From: Xanthomonas sp. SI
GTDB lineage: Bacteria > Pseudomonadota > Gammaproteobacteria > Xanthomonadales > Xanthomonadaceae
Length of the DNA stretch: 64,000 nucleotides
NCBI RefSeq assembly: GCF_014236855.1
Contig: NZ_CP051261.1
Location: 1,612,001-1,676,000, forward strand
Direction: 5' to 3'
Both the position numbers and the translations under genes were made by a program. The notes below the pieces were generated by a model, which was not told where the DNA came from, searched no databases, and was given only the letters and a program-made list of their open reading frames with translations. Of the stretch, positions 1 through 8,067 are shown piece by piece (within the stretch, counting starts at the first letter, position 1; each line of letters begins with the position of its first letter).

Positions 1-776
1 TGTGCGAACAGCCATTGCCACATCTTCGGGTCGCGGTAGGTGGCGTCCCAGGCGTTGTGGTTGCCTTCCGGATATTCGGTGTACTGCACGTCGGCATCCA
101 GGTTCTTGAACGCGCGGTAGATCTTGCGGTCGTCGTGCGGCAGCACCACGTCGTCCTCGGCGCCATGGAACATCCACACCGGGATCCGCTGCAGGCGTTC
201 GGCCAGCGCGGTGTAGGGGTCGGGCAGTTCCGCCACCGGGGTCACCACCAGGTATTCGCGGTCCTCGTGCGGGGACAGGATCGCGCCGCACACCGGCACC
301 AGCGCGGCGAAACGCTGCGGCTGCTGCAGCGCGATTTCCCAGGTGCCGTAGCCGCCCATCGACATGCCGGTCAGGTAGGTGCGCTGCGGGTCGCCGTTGA
401 ATTCGGCGCTAGCCGCGTCCAGCGCCTGCAGCGCCATGGTCGCGTTGACTCCGTTCCACTCCTGCTCGTCCGGCACCTGCGGCATCACCACCAGCGCCGG
501 GAAGTCGCTCAGATGGCGGCGCAGGTACGGACCCACGCCCGAATCGGCCTGCTGCTTGCCGTCGCTGCCGCGCTCGCCGGATCCGTGCAGGAACAGCACC
601 ACCGGCACCTGTCCCTGGCGGTGCGGCGGCGCCGGCACGAACACCTGGTAGCGGTACAGGCGACCGTCCACGGTCAGCTGGCGGGACACGAAATGGCCGG
701 TGGCCGGGTCGCTGGGCAGGCTGCTGCAACCGACCATCGACAGGCACAGCAGCATCAGCAACGAACGCATGGACAT
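1..776 (-). CDS. Alpha/beta hydrolase lipoprotein (prolyl oligopeptidase/PHB depolymerase-like), cut by window edge
   Basis: About 258 residues are visible and the C-terminus runs off the left edge. The N-terminus is a lipoprotein signal: a hydrophobic stretch ending in the lipobox SMVGC, with Cys17 as the likely acylated residue. The mature part has the alpha/beta-hydrolase oxyanion region VVLFLHGSGERG, the nucleophile elbow TGMSMGGYG, and an acidic residue in the FHGAEDDVV segment. Near the cut a histidine follows in EGNHNAWD. This is a serine esterase or peptidase, probably anchored in the envelope. The substrate cannot be read from sequence. A second start lies two codons downstream, at 770. 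Confidence 0.8.
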   Translation of the reverse strand, partial: MSMRSLLMLLCLSMVGCSSLPSDPATGHFVSRQLTVDGRLYRYQVFVPAPPHRQGQVPVVLFLHGSGERGSDGKQQADSGVGPYLRRHLSDFPALVVMPQVPDEQEWNGVNATMALQALDAASAEFNGDPQRTYLTGMSMGGYGTWEIALQQPQRFAALVPVCGAILSPHEDREYLVVTPVAELPDPYTALAERLQRIPVWMFHGAEDDVVLPHDDRKIYRAFKNLDADVQYTEYPEGNHNAWDATYRDPKMWQWLFA

Positions 777-1001
777 GGGCGGCCCTCGGCGGTGGAGATC
801 CCCAGTATCGGTGTCCAGGCGCTTCGGGGACAGCGCGGCGTGCGGCCAGGGCCGGGGCCGGACATGCGCCAGTCAGGCGCCGCCCGCGCGGCGTTCAGCC
901 TGTCGCGGGCGTCCGGCACGCGACGGCGAGAACGCCGACACATGTGCGCGCGCTGGCGATGCGGCGGCGTGCGCGGCAATGCGGATGCCGCGCAGGCTGG
1001 C

Positions 1002-2360
1002 CTACAGCAGCACCAGCGTGGCCAGGCCGAGGAAGCTGAGGAAGCCCATCACGTCGGTCAGGGTGGTCAGGATCACGCCGCCGGCCAGTGCCGGATCGAA
1101 GCCCAGGCGCTTGAGCGTCAGTGGCACCAGCACGCCGCCGAGCGCGGCGGTGAGCAGGTTGATGGTCAGCGCCGAGCCGATCACCAGCGACAGCAGCGGC
1201 TGCTTGAACCACGCCAGCACGATCAGGCCCAGGCCGATGCCCAGCGCCAGGCCGTTGATCAGCGCCACCGCCAGTTCCTTGCGCAGCAGCACGGTGACGT
1301 TGGACGCGCCGATCTGGCCCAGCGCCAGGCCGCGCACCATCAGCGCCAGCACCTGGGTGCCGGCGTTGCCGCCCATGCCGGCCACGATCGGCATCAGCGC
1401 GGCCAACGCCACCAGCTTGGAGATGGTGCCCTCGAACTGGCTGACCACGCTGGAGGCGATGAACGCGGTGCCGAGGTTGATGGTCAGCCACAGCAGGCGG
1501 CGCCGGAACGCGCGCCGCACCGGGCTGAACATGTCCTCGTCCTCGTCCAGGCCGGCGGCGCTCATCGCCTGGTGCTCGGCCTGGTCGCGGATGATGTCGA
1601 CCACGTCGTCGATGGTGATGCGGCCGAGCAGGATGTTGTTGTCGTCCACCACTGGCGCGGAGATCCAGTCGTGGTCGGAGAACTGCCGCGCGACCTCGTC
1701 GGCGCCTTCGCCCACGTCGATGGCCGGCTGTTCGTCGTCGATCAGCCGGTTGATCGGGGTGGAATCCTCGTGTGTGACCAGCGCGGCCAGCGACACCCGG
1801 CCCAGGTACTGGTGGCGGCGGCTGACCACGAACAGGTGATCGGTGTGGTCCGGCAGTTCGCCGCGCAGGCGCAGGTAGCGCAGCACCACGTCGACGTTGA
1901 CGTCGGCGCGCACGGTGACCACGTCCGGGTTCATCAGGCGCCCGGCGCTGTCCTCGGGATAGGACAGCACCTGTTCCAGGCGCTCGCGGTTCTCGCGGTC
2001 CATCGACTTGAGCACTTCGTCGATGACCGTGTCGGGCAGATCCTCGACCAGGTTGGCCAGATCGTCGATGTCGAGGTCTTCGACCGCGGCGATGATCTCG
2101 TCCGGGTCCATGTCCGCGAGCAGGCTTTCGCGGACCTCTTCGCCGACGTGCAGCAGCACCTCGCCGTCGTCTTCCGGATCGACCAGGCCCCACACCACCA
2201 CGCGCTTGCCGGGCGGCAGCGACTCGAGCAGGTTGCCGATCTCGGCCGGCGCCAGCGTATTGACCAGTCGCCGCACCGGGCCCAGACGCCCGCTGTCCAG
2301 CGCATCGGACAGCAAACGCAGCTGCCGCGCGGTCTTGTCGTGGCGGACGGCATCGGCCAT
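1002..2360 (-). CDS. mgtE: Magnesium transporter MgtE
   Basis: The 452-residue protein has the full MgtE order. An acidic helical N domain fills about residues 1-130. A CBS pair covers about 135-260, including PVVDDNNILLGRITIDDVV. About five membrane helices follow from residue 290. The pore signature LMPIVAGMGGNAGTQ and the second signature GGVILTTLTDVMGFLSF are both present. The family forms dimeric Mg2+ channels in the inner membrane, gated by cytoplasmic Mg2+ bound to the N and CBS domains. It is on the same strand as ptsI but separated from it by 465 bases of repeats, so it is probably transcribed independently. Confidence 0.95.
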   Translation of the reverse strand: MADAVRHDKTARQLRLLSDALDSGRLGPVRRLVNTLAPAEIGNLLESLPPGKRVVVWGLVDPEDDGEVLLHVGEEVRESLLADMDPDEIIAAVEDLDIDDLANLVEDLPDTVIDEVLKSMDRENRERLEQVLSYPEDSAGRLMNPDVVTVRADVNVDVVLRYLRLRGELPDHTDHLFVVSRRHQYLGRVSLAALVTHEDSTPINRLIDDEQPAIDVGEGADEVARQFSDHDWISAPVVDDNNILLGRITIDDVVDIIRDQAEHQAMSAAGLDEDEDMFSPVRRAFRRRLLWLTINLGTAFIASSVVSQFEGTISKLVALAALMPIVAGMGGNAGTQVLALMVRGLALGQIGASNVTVLLRKELAVALINGLALGIGLGLIVLAWFKQPLLSLVIGSALTINLLTAALGGVLVPLTLKRLGFDPALAGGVILTTLTDVMGFLSFLGLATLVLL

Positions 2361-2825
2361 GCGCTGCTCCTGAAAGTGGAAGGCCGCGCGCCGAAGGCGG
2401 GCGGTCGGTCAGATGTTCATCGCAACATTATCGCCTGCATGTTGCGGGAAGCACAGCGGGCGGGGATTGGGGATTGGGGATGACCAGCCATTCGGCTGTG
2501 GAAAAGCGGGGATTCGCAAGGCGCGGCGCCGTCCGGCGAAATCGCGGCCGGCGGGCTGGCGAAAAAGCGCCATGCCCGAAAATCGGCGCTTCCTTACTGT
2601 AGGAGGGGCTTCAGCCCCGACGCCTTACCGGTAGAGCGTCGGGGCTGAAGCCCCTCCTACACAGGGCGCAGCTGCAGATCCGGAATTCCGGCGTTCCAAA
2701 GATGATGGGGCCTGAAAGCGCGGGAGCTGGGGCAGGGGACACTGTGCCAGCACCGGCGCGGCGGTTGCGCAGATGGCCGCGCACGCTCTTGATTATTGCG
2801 AATCCCCAATCCCGAATCCCGGCTC
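2361..2825. other. Intergenic repeat cluster between mgtE and ptsI
   Basis: There is no gene in this 465-base stretch. It holds one copy of the GGGATTGGGGATT-type repeat at about 2458-2481, an inverted copy at about 2798-2822 touching the ptsI stop, and a long GTAG-type palindrome at 2598-2662 between them. The arrangement suggests a folded 3' region for ptsI and an insertion-tolerant site for short mobile repeats. Confidence 0.7.
2598..2662. repeat. GTAG-type REP palindrome (paired)
   Basis: Two inverted copies of TGTAGGAGGGGCTTCAGCCC enclose about 17 bases. Each copy contains its own small hairpin (GGGGCTTCAGCCCC), and the two copies pair with each other. This is the usual form of a REP doublet. 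The GTAG head matches the class known from Stenotrophomonas and Xanthomonas and mobilised by RAYT-type transposases. Related copies lie at 50831-50970. Confidence 0.8.
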
Positions 2826-4532
2826 TCAACCCAGCCAGCGCTCGATGCCCTTGCGGTCGCGCGCCTGCAGCAGTTTGGCGCCGCGCAGGCGCAGCGCCTG
2901 CAGGTCGGTGTCGCGGATCACCCGGCGCACTTCCAGCATTGTCGCCGGGTGCAGGCTGAACTCGCGCAGTCCCAGCGCCAGCAGGATCGGGGTCAGTGCC
3001 GGGTCGCCGGCGATTTCGCCGCACACCGCCACCGGCTTGGCGTGGGCCTGGCCGGTGGCGATGACCTGCGCGATCAGGCGCAGCACCGCCGGGTGCAGCG
3101 GCGAATACAGCTCGCCCAGCGCCTCGTTGTTGCGATCGGCGGCGAGCAGGTACTGCACCAGGTCGTTGGTGCCGATCGACAGGAAGTCGATGGCGTCGAT
3201 GAAGGTGTCCAGCGCGATCGCCGCGGCCGGTACCTCGATCATCGCGCCGATCTGCACCTGTTCGGCGATGGCGTGGCCCTCGCGGCGCAGTTGCGCGGCG
3301 ATGCGCTTGAGATGCCGGCGCATCGCCATGATCTCCTCGCGCGCGCTGATCATCGGCAGCAGCACGCGCACAGGGCCGTAGCCGGAAGCGCGCAGGATCG
3401 CGCGCAGTTGCGTGTCCGATACCTTCGGCCGGGCCAGCGACAGGCGCACGCCGCGCAGGCCCAGCGCCGGGTTCTGCTCGTTGCTCATGGTCAGGCCGGT
3501 GCGGTCGGCCTTGTCCGCGCCCAGGTCCAGGGTGCGGATGGTCACCGGCCGCCCGCTCATGCCGAGCACCGCGTCGCGGTAGGTGCGGAACTGTTCCTCC
3601 TCGTCGGGCAGCGCGTCGCGCTGCAGGAACAGGAATTCGGTGCGGTACAGGCCCAGGCCGTCGGCGCCGAGCGCATGCGCGCGGGCCACGTCGTCGCGCG
3701 ACTCGGCATTGGCCAGCAGCACGATATCGACCCCGTCCAGGGTGCGGCTGGGCTTGGAGCGCAGCTTGCCTAGGCCGCGTTGCAGCTTGGCCTGGTCGCG
3801 CACGCGGGTCCGGTAGTCGCGCAGGTCGTCGGGCGTGGGCTCGACGATCACCGCGCCCTGCACGCCGTCGACGATCAGCACGTCGCCGTCGTTGATCTTC
3901 TGCAGCGCATCGGCGACCCCGACCACCAGCGGCAGGTGCAGGCTGCGCGCCAGGATCGCGCTGTGCGACAGCGCGCTGCCGGCGCTGGTGACGATGCCGA
4001 CCACGCCCTGCGCCTGCAGTTGCGCCAGTTCCGACGGCGCCACGTTCTCGCACACCAGGATCTCGCCGGCCAGGCCGGCGCTGTCGGGCTGGCGTTTCTG
4101 CAGGAACGCGTGGATGCGCCCGATCACATGGTCCAGATCGTCCATGCGGCTTTTCAGGTAGGCGTCTTCCATGGCGTCGAACACGGTCGCCAGGCGGTCG
4201 CGTTGCAGGCGCAAGGCGTAGTCGGCGCTGTAGCGGCCGGTGCGGATCAGTTCGTCCAGGCCATGCAGCAGTTCCGGGTCGTCGAGCAGCAGCGCGTGCA
4301 GGTCGAGGAACTCGCCGACCTCCTTGGCCAGCGCGCCGTGCAGGCGCTGGCGCAGGCCGTGCATTTCCTCGCGCGCGGCGTTGACCGCCAGGTGCAGGCG
4401 TTCCAGTTCCTCGGGCACCTGCGCTGCGCCGATGCGTTGTTCGGCCACGTCCAGCGCATGCGGCAGGCGCACGCGCGCGCGGCCCAGCGCGTTGCCGCGC
4501 GAGGCGCCATGGCCGGCGATGCGCAGGCTCAC
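2826..4532 (-). CDS. ptsI: Phosphoenolpyruvate-protein phosphotransferase, enzyme I
   Basis: Enzyme I takes phosphate from phosphoenolpyruvate and passes it to HPr. The HPr-binding helical domain is at about 20-145. The phosphohistidine segment GSALSHSAILARS puts the active His near residue 190. The PEP-binding barrel follows, with IDFLSIGTNDLVQY. There is no N-terminal GAF domain, so this is the sugar-type PtsI and not PtsP. The open frame continues upstream into ptsH. I chose GTG at 4532 (568 residues) because family homology begins at SLRIAGHGASRG; GTG at 4541 is nearly as good. It follows ptsH with about 60 bases between. No EIIB or EIIC genes are nearby, so the relay here is probably regulatory. 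Confidence 0.92.
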   Translation of the reverse strand: MSLRIAGHGASRGNALGRARVRLPHALDVAEQRIGAAQVPEELERLHLAVNAAREEMHGLRQRLHGALAKEVGEFLDLHALLLDDPELLHGLDELIRTGRYSADYALRLQRDRLATVFDAMEDAYLKSRMDDLDHVIGRIHAFLQKRQPDSAGLAGEILVCENVAPSELAQLQAQGVVGIVTSAGSALSHSAILARSLHLPLVVGVADALQKINDGDVLIVDGVQGAVIVEPTPDDLRDYRTRVRDQAKLQRGLGKLRSKPSRTLDGVDIVLLANAESRDDVARAHALGADGLGLYRTEFLFLQRDALPDEEEQFRTYRDAVLGMSGRPVTIRTLDLGADKADRTGLTMSNEQNPALGLRGVRLSLARPKVSDTQLRAILRASGYGPVRVLLPMISAREEIMAMRRHLKRIAAQLRREGHAIAEQVQIGAMIEVPAAAIALDTFIDAIDFLSIGTNDLVQYLLAADRNNEALGELYSPLHPAVLRLIAQVIATGQAHAKPVAVCGEIAGDPALTPILLALGLREFSLHPATMLEVRRVIRDTDLQALRLRGAKLLQARDRKGIERWLG

Positions 4533-4590
4533 CGCGCGCACCCGCGTCGGCGCGGCGGCGTGGTCGCGAACGGCGGCCGGCGCCGCATGC

Positions 4591-4860
4591 TCAGCTGTCC
4601 TCGTCGAAGCGCCGCTCGAACAGGCCGACCACGGCCTCCAGCGCATCGGCTTCGTCGGCGCCGTCCACCCGCACCGTCACCGGCGTGCCCTGCGCGGCGG
4701 CCAGCAGCATCACGCCCATGATGCTCTTGGCGTTGACCTCGCGGCCCTTGGCCGCCAGCGTGGCGTTGCAACGGAACGAGGACAGCGTCTGCACCAGCTT
4801 GGCGGTCGCGCGCGCATGCAGGCCCAGTCGGTTGGATACGATGAGTTCGCGTTCAAGCAT
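4591..4860 (-). CDS. ptsH: Phosphocarrier protein HPr
   Basis: The 89-residue protein is the normal HPr length. The phosphoacceptor His15 sits in RLGLHARATA. The regulatory serine is Ser46 in NAKSIMGVM, the site that HPr kinase modifies. hprK lies about 1.4 kb upstream in the same block, so both phosphorylation inputs (enzyme I on His15, HprK on Ser46) are encoded together. The gene overlaps the end of the EIIA gene by eight bases, which suggests translational coupling. It works in the cytoplasm as the hub between enzyme I and the EIIA proteins. Confidence 0.95.
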   Translation of the reverse strand: MLERELIVSNRLGLHARATAKLVQTLSSFRCNATLAAKGREVNAKSIMGVMLLAAAQGTPVTVRVDGADEADALEAVVGLFERRFDEDS

Positions 4861-5245
4861 CGTCGATCACCACTCCATTGCGCGAGCCAGCGGCCGCGGT
4901 CGCGGGCAACTGGTCCAGCCCCTGTTCGGGGTAATTCATGATCCGAAGCAGCATCGGCAGGCTCAGCGCCGAGACGCGCCGCACCGGCGTGCCGAGGCGG
5001 GCGAGTTTCGTCGCCAGGTTGCTCGGGCTGGCGCCATACAGATCGGTGACGACCAGCACGCCGTCGCCGTCGTCGACCCGCCGCAACGCCGCCGACGCCT
5101 GCGGCAGCAGTGCGTCCAGATCGGCATCGAGCGGGACTTCGAACGCTTCGGTCTTCAGCGGCAACTGCCGCAACAATCCGGTGGCCACGCTCAACAGCGA
5201 CGCGCCCACACCGGGATGAGTAATCAGGAGAATGCCACAGGCCAT
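4853..5245 (-). CDS. Lone PTS EIIA domain, mannose family
   Basis: The 130-residue protein has the compact mannose-type EIIA fold. It begins ACGILLITHPGVG, so the likely phosphorylated residue is His10, and it also carries VLVVTDLYGASPSNLA. The family accepts phosphate from HPr-His. No EIIB, EIIC or EIID partner is encoded in the window, so it probably acts as a signalling protein and not in sugar uptake. The 3' end overlaps ptsH, and a repeat hairpin lies upstream between it and rapZ. It resembles the EIIA-Man found beside hprK in other proteobacteria. Confidence 0.9.
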   Translation of the reverse strand: MACGILLITHPGVGASLLSVATGLLRQLPLKTEAFEVPLDADLDALLPQASAALRRVDDGDGVLVVTDLYGASPSNLATKLARLGTPVRRVSALSLPMLLRIMNYPEQGLDQLPATAAAGSRNGVVIDDA

Positions 5246-5290
5246 GGGAGAACGTTAACAGGTCGGGCAGGGCGCAGGGAATGGTTGGAA

Positions 5291-5382
5291 GGCCGGGATT
5301 GGGGATTCGGGATTGGGGATTCGCAAGAGCCGCAGCCGCTCGCGCTTTTGCCAATCCCTAATCCCCAATCCCCAATCCCGGC
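5291..5382. repeat. GGGATTSGGGATT inverted repeat pair between EIIA and rapZ
   Basis: A forward array of GGGATTGGGGATTC units at about 5294-5322 is followed by GCAAGAGC-like bases. An inverted array ending in GGCAAAAGC lies at about 5345-5380. The two arms can form a long hairpin in the transcript between rapZ and the EIIA gene. The same architecture recurs at 22727-22900 and 44021-44099. Confidence 0.75.
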
Positions 5383-5385
5383 CCC

Positions 5386-6264
5386 TCAATCCTGCTCGCG
5401 ATGGAACGTTGCCACTTCCGGCCAGCCCTGTTCGCGCGCGTGGCGGGCCAGGCGTTCGGCCAGGTACACCGAGCGGTGCTTGCCGCCGGTGCAGCCGAAG
5501 GCGATGGTGACGTAGCTGCGGGTGTCGTTGCGCAGCCGCGGCAGCCAGGTGTCGAGCAGGTCGACGATCTGCGCGGTGTATTGCTGCACGTCCGGCTGCG
5601 CGTCCAGGTAGTCGCGCACGCCGCTGTCGCGGCCGGTCAGCGGCCGCAGTTCCGGATCCCAGTGCGGATTGGGCAGCACCCGCGCGTCGAACACGAAGTC
5701 GGCTTCGGCCGGCACCCCGCGCCTGTAGGCGAAGGACTCGAACAGCAGCGACAGGCTGTTCTCGTTGGTCAGCGCGAACTCGGTGGTGACCCGCCGGCGC
5801 AGCTGGTGCACGTTGAGCGTGCTGGTGTCGATCACCGCGTCGGCCTCGCGGCGCAGCGGCTCGGTGAGCGCGCGTTCGCGCTCGATCGCCTCGGGCAGCG
5901 ACAGGCCCATGTGCGACAGCGGATGCCGGCGGCGGGTGTCGGCGTAGCGCTTGATCAGCGCTTCGTCGGTGGCGTCGAAGAACAGCAGCCGCGCGTCCAG
6001 GCCGAACTGCGCCACCGCCTCGCGCCAGCGCGACAGCTGCGCCAGGTCGCTGTGGCGGCTGCGCACGTCGATGCCCACCGCCAGCTTGCCGGGGCCGACG
6101 TCGTCGCGCACCAGGCTCTTGACGAAGGCCGGCAGCAGTTCCACCGGCAGGTTGTCGACGCAGTAGTAGTCCAGGTCCTCGAAGGTCTTCAGCGCCACCG
6201 ATTTGCCGGAGCCGGACAGGCCGCTGACGATCACCAGGGTGGAGGTGTTCGCCACCGCGTTCAT
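5386..6264 (-). CDS. rapZ: RNase adapter/nucleotide-binding protein RapZ
   Basis: The 292-residue product has a P-loop GLSGSGKS at 15-22 and the family segment [15 protein letters not shown]. The C-terminal half contains [21 protein letters not shown], typical of RapZ/YvcJ. In enterobacteria RapZ binds the GlmZ/GlmY small RNAs and directs RNase E, tuning glucosamine-6-phosphate synthesis. Whether that circuit exists here is unknown. The ATG overlaps the hprK stop by four bases (ATGA), so hprK and rapZ are translationally coupled. The open frame continues far upstream, but homology starts here. Confidence 0.93.
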   Translation of the reverse strand: MNAVANTSTLVIVSGLSGSGKSVALKTFEDLDYYCVDNLPVELLPAFVKSLVRDDVGPGKLAVGIDVRSRHSDLAQLSRWREAVAQFGLDARLLFFDATDEALIKRYADTRRRHPLSHMGLSLPEAIERERALTEPLRREADAVIDTSTLNVHQLRRRVTTEFALTNENSLSLLFESFAYRRGVPAEADFVFDARVLPNPHWDPELRPLTGRDSGVRDYLDAQPDVQQYTAQIVDLLDTWLPRLRNDTRSYVTIAFGCTGGKHRSVYLAERLARHAREQGWPEVATFHREQD

Positions 6265-7217
6265 GGCGTGCGCCGTTCGAGCAGGTTGCTGTGGCGGGCG
6301 ATGAACATCGCCGCCGGGTCGATACCCTTGGTGCGCAGGATGTGCAGGCGCGTGGCGGCCTCGGTCAGCACCGCCAGATTGCGCCCGGGCATCACCGGCA
6401 GGGTGATCAGCGGCACGTCCAGGTCGAGCACGTGGCGGGTGCCGGAATCGCCGGTCAGGCGCTCGTAGCCATGCGGGGTCGGTTCGGTCATGGGCCGGGT
6501 CAGGTGCACGATCAGGCGAAGATACTTGTTCTTCTTTACAGCGGTGTCGCCGAACATGTCGCGCACGTTGAGCACGCCCAGGCCGCGCACTTCCAGCAGG
6601 TCCTGCAGCAGTTCCGGGCAGGTGCCGTCGAGCACGTCGGGGGCGATCTGGGTGAACTCGGGGGCGTCGTCGGCGACCAGCCGATGGCCGCGGCTGAGCA
6701 GTTCCAGCGCCAGCTCGCTCTTGCCGGAGCCGGCCTCGCCGGTGATCAGCACGCCGATCGAGTAGATCTCCATGAACACCCCGTGCAGGATCACCCGCGG
6801 CGCCAGCGTGCGCGCCAGGTGATAGGAGAGGTGGTTGAGCAGTTCGTGGCCGCGCTTGGGCGAGCCCCACAGCGGCGTGTCGGATTCGTCGGCGGCCGCG
6901 CGCAGGTCTTCCGGGCACGACTGGTTCTTGGTGATCACCAGCGCCAGCGGCCGCACCTGCACGATCTTCTCGATGGTTTCCCAGCGCTGGCGCGAATCCA
7001 GCGAATCCAGCCAGGCCAGTTCCTCGGTGCCGAGGATCTGCACCTTGTTCGGATAGATCGTATTGAGATAGCCGGCCAGCGACGGGCGCCGCGACACCGC
7101 GTTGCCGGCTTCCAGCTCGCGGTGTTCGCCCTTCTGCCCGCCCAGCCAGCGCAGGTTGAGCCGGTCGCGTTGCTGGTCGAACAGTTCGCGGGCGGTGATG
7201 CTGGTGTTCATGCTCAT
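6261..7217 (-). CDS. hprK: HPr kinase/phosphorylase
   Basis: The 318-residue enzyme phosphorylates and dephosphorylates HPr on Ser46. The N-terminal domain (1-135) precedes the kinase core. That core has [17 protein letters not shown], then the Walker A loop GEAGSGKS at 160-167 and VADDAPEF. The C-terminal family signature [13 protein letters not shown] is present. HprK is best known from Firmicutes, but a rapZ/ptsN-linked copy is typical of some proteobacteria including xanthomonads. It overlaps ptsN upstream and rapZ downstream by four bases each, so the three genes form one tight operon. Confidence 0.95.
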   Translation of the reverse strand: MSMNTSITARELFDQQRDRLNLRWLGGQKGEHRELEAGNAVSRRPSLAGYLNTIYPNKVQILGTEELAWLDSLDSRQRWETIEKIVQVRPLALVITKNQSCPEDLRAAADESDTPLWGSPKRGHELLNHLSYHLARTLAPRVILHGVFMEIYSIGVLITGEAGSGKSELALELLSRGHRLVADDAPEFTQIAPDVLDGTCPELLQDLLEVRGLGVLNVRDMFGDTAVKKNKYLRLIVHLTRPMTEPTPHGYERLTGDSGTRHVLDLDVPLITLPVMPGRNLAVLTEAATRLHILRTKGIDPAAMFIARHSNLLERRTP

Positions 7218-7669
7218 GCGGCGCTGGCCTGGGGCGCGCCGCCGAGCAGGTCGTGCAGCGCGGCAGCGTCGGGGGCGCGGCGCAGGGCCTCGCGGAAGCC
7301 GTCGTCGGAGAACTGTTCGGCCAGTTCCGACAGCAGCATCAGGTGTTGGTGGGTGTAGTGCGCCGGCACGGCCATCGCGAAGATCAGATCGACCTGCGTG
7401 CCGTTGCCGTCGAAGTCGATTGGCTGGTCCAGCCGCAACAAGGCGCCACGTGGTGCGTCGAGATGCGGGGCGCGGCCATGCGGGATGGCGATGCCATGGC
7501 CGATGGCGGTGCTGCCGAGCTGTTCGCGCTCGCGCAGGCTGGCGAAGAGTTCGTCGAAGCCGGCTTGCGGACAGGCCAGCAGGCTGGCAGCGGTACGCAG
7601 CAGGGTGTCGCGATCGGCGGCCGGCAGCACCTGGGTGCGGACGGCCGCCATAAGATCGGTCAAGGGCAT
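7214..7669 (-). CDS. ptsN: PTS EIIA-Ntr regulatory protein
   Basis: The 151-residue fructose/nitrogen-type EIIA has the phosphohistidine segment [10 protein letters not shown], with His64 as the likely phosphorylated residue. PtsN is a regulatory EIIA that in other bacteria affects potassium transport, nitrogen and stress responses. Its position in the rpoN-hpf-ptsN-rapZ order matches the conserved gammaproteobacterial neighbourhood. Here hprK is inserted between ptsN and rapZ, overlapping the ptsN stop by four bases. Confidence 0.95.
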   Translation of the reverse strand: MPLTDLMAAVRTQVLPAADRDTLLRTAASLLACPQAGFDELFASLREREQLGSTAIGHGIAIPHGRAPHLDAPRGALLRLDQPIDFDGNGTQVDLIFAMAVPAHYTHQHLMLLSELAEQFSDDGFREALRRAPDAAALHDLLGGAPQASAA

Positions 7670-7691
7670 GGCAGGAGCAACGTGTGCGGGA

Positions 7692-8009
7692 TCACACGAT
7701 ATTGTCGCGCACCTCGGCGGCGTGGTGGTCCTGTTTCTTTTCCTTGTGCTTGATGATCAGCCGGTCGAGCTTGTCGGCGAGCAGGTCGATCGCCGCGTAC
7801 ATGGTCTGCGCGCTGGCATCGGCGTGCAGGGTGCGGCCGGGAACGTTGACCGTGGCCTCGACGTGGTGGTCGGGCTTGCGCAGCGCCAGCTGGGCGCGGA
7901 CCTCGATGGTTTCCTCGTAATGCCGCTTCAGCCGCTGCAGCTTGGTCTCCACGTACTCGCGCAAGGCGGGGGTGACTTCGATCTGCTGGCCGTAGGTCTC
8001 GATACGCAT
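7692..8009 (-). CDS. hpf: Ribosome hibernation promoting factor
   Basis: The 105-residue protein begins MRIETYGQQIEVTPALREYVETKLQ in family style and has the conserved HVEATVNVPGRTLHADASA core. It is the short HPF form without the dimerisation tail, so 100S formation would need other factors. HPF binds the 30S subunit in stationary phase. The gene lies between rpoN and ptsN, as in Escherichia coli. A GGAGTATCC-type Shine-Dalgarno sits just before the start. Confidence 0.93.
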   Translation of the reverse strand: MRIETYGQQIEVTPALREYVETKLQRLKRHYEETIEVRAQLALRKPDHHVEATVNVPGRTLHADASAQTMYAAIDLLADKLDRLIIKHKEKKQDHHAAEVRDNIV

Positions 8010-8067
8010 CGGATACTCCTTGGTTCGGGATTCACCTTATGAACCATTGCCGCCTGCCGCCGATGCA

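Noticed and set aside
15..2483. An 822-codon open frame on the plus strand across the hydrolase and mgtE region
   Set aside because: The opposite strand carries real mgtE and a hydrolase with clear motifs. The plus frame is rich in His, Arg and Gln and has no domain; it is a high-GC shadow.
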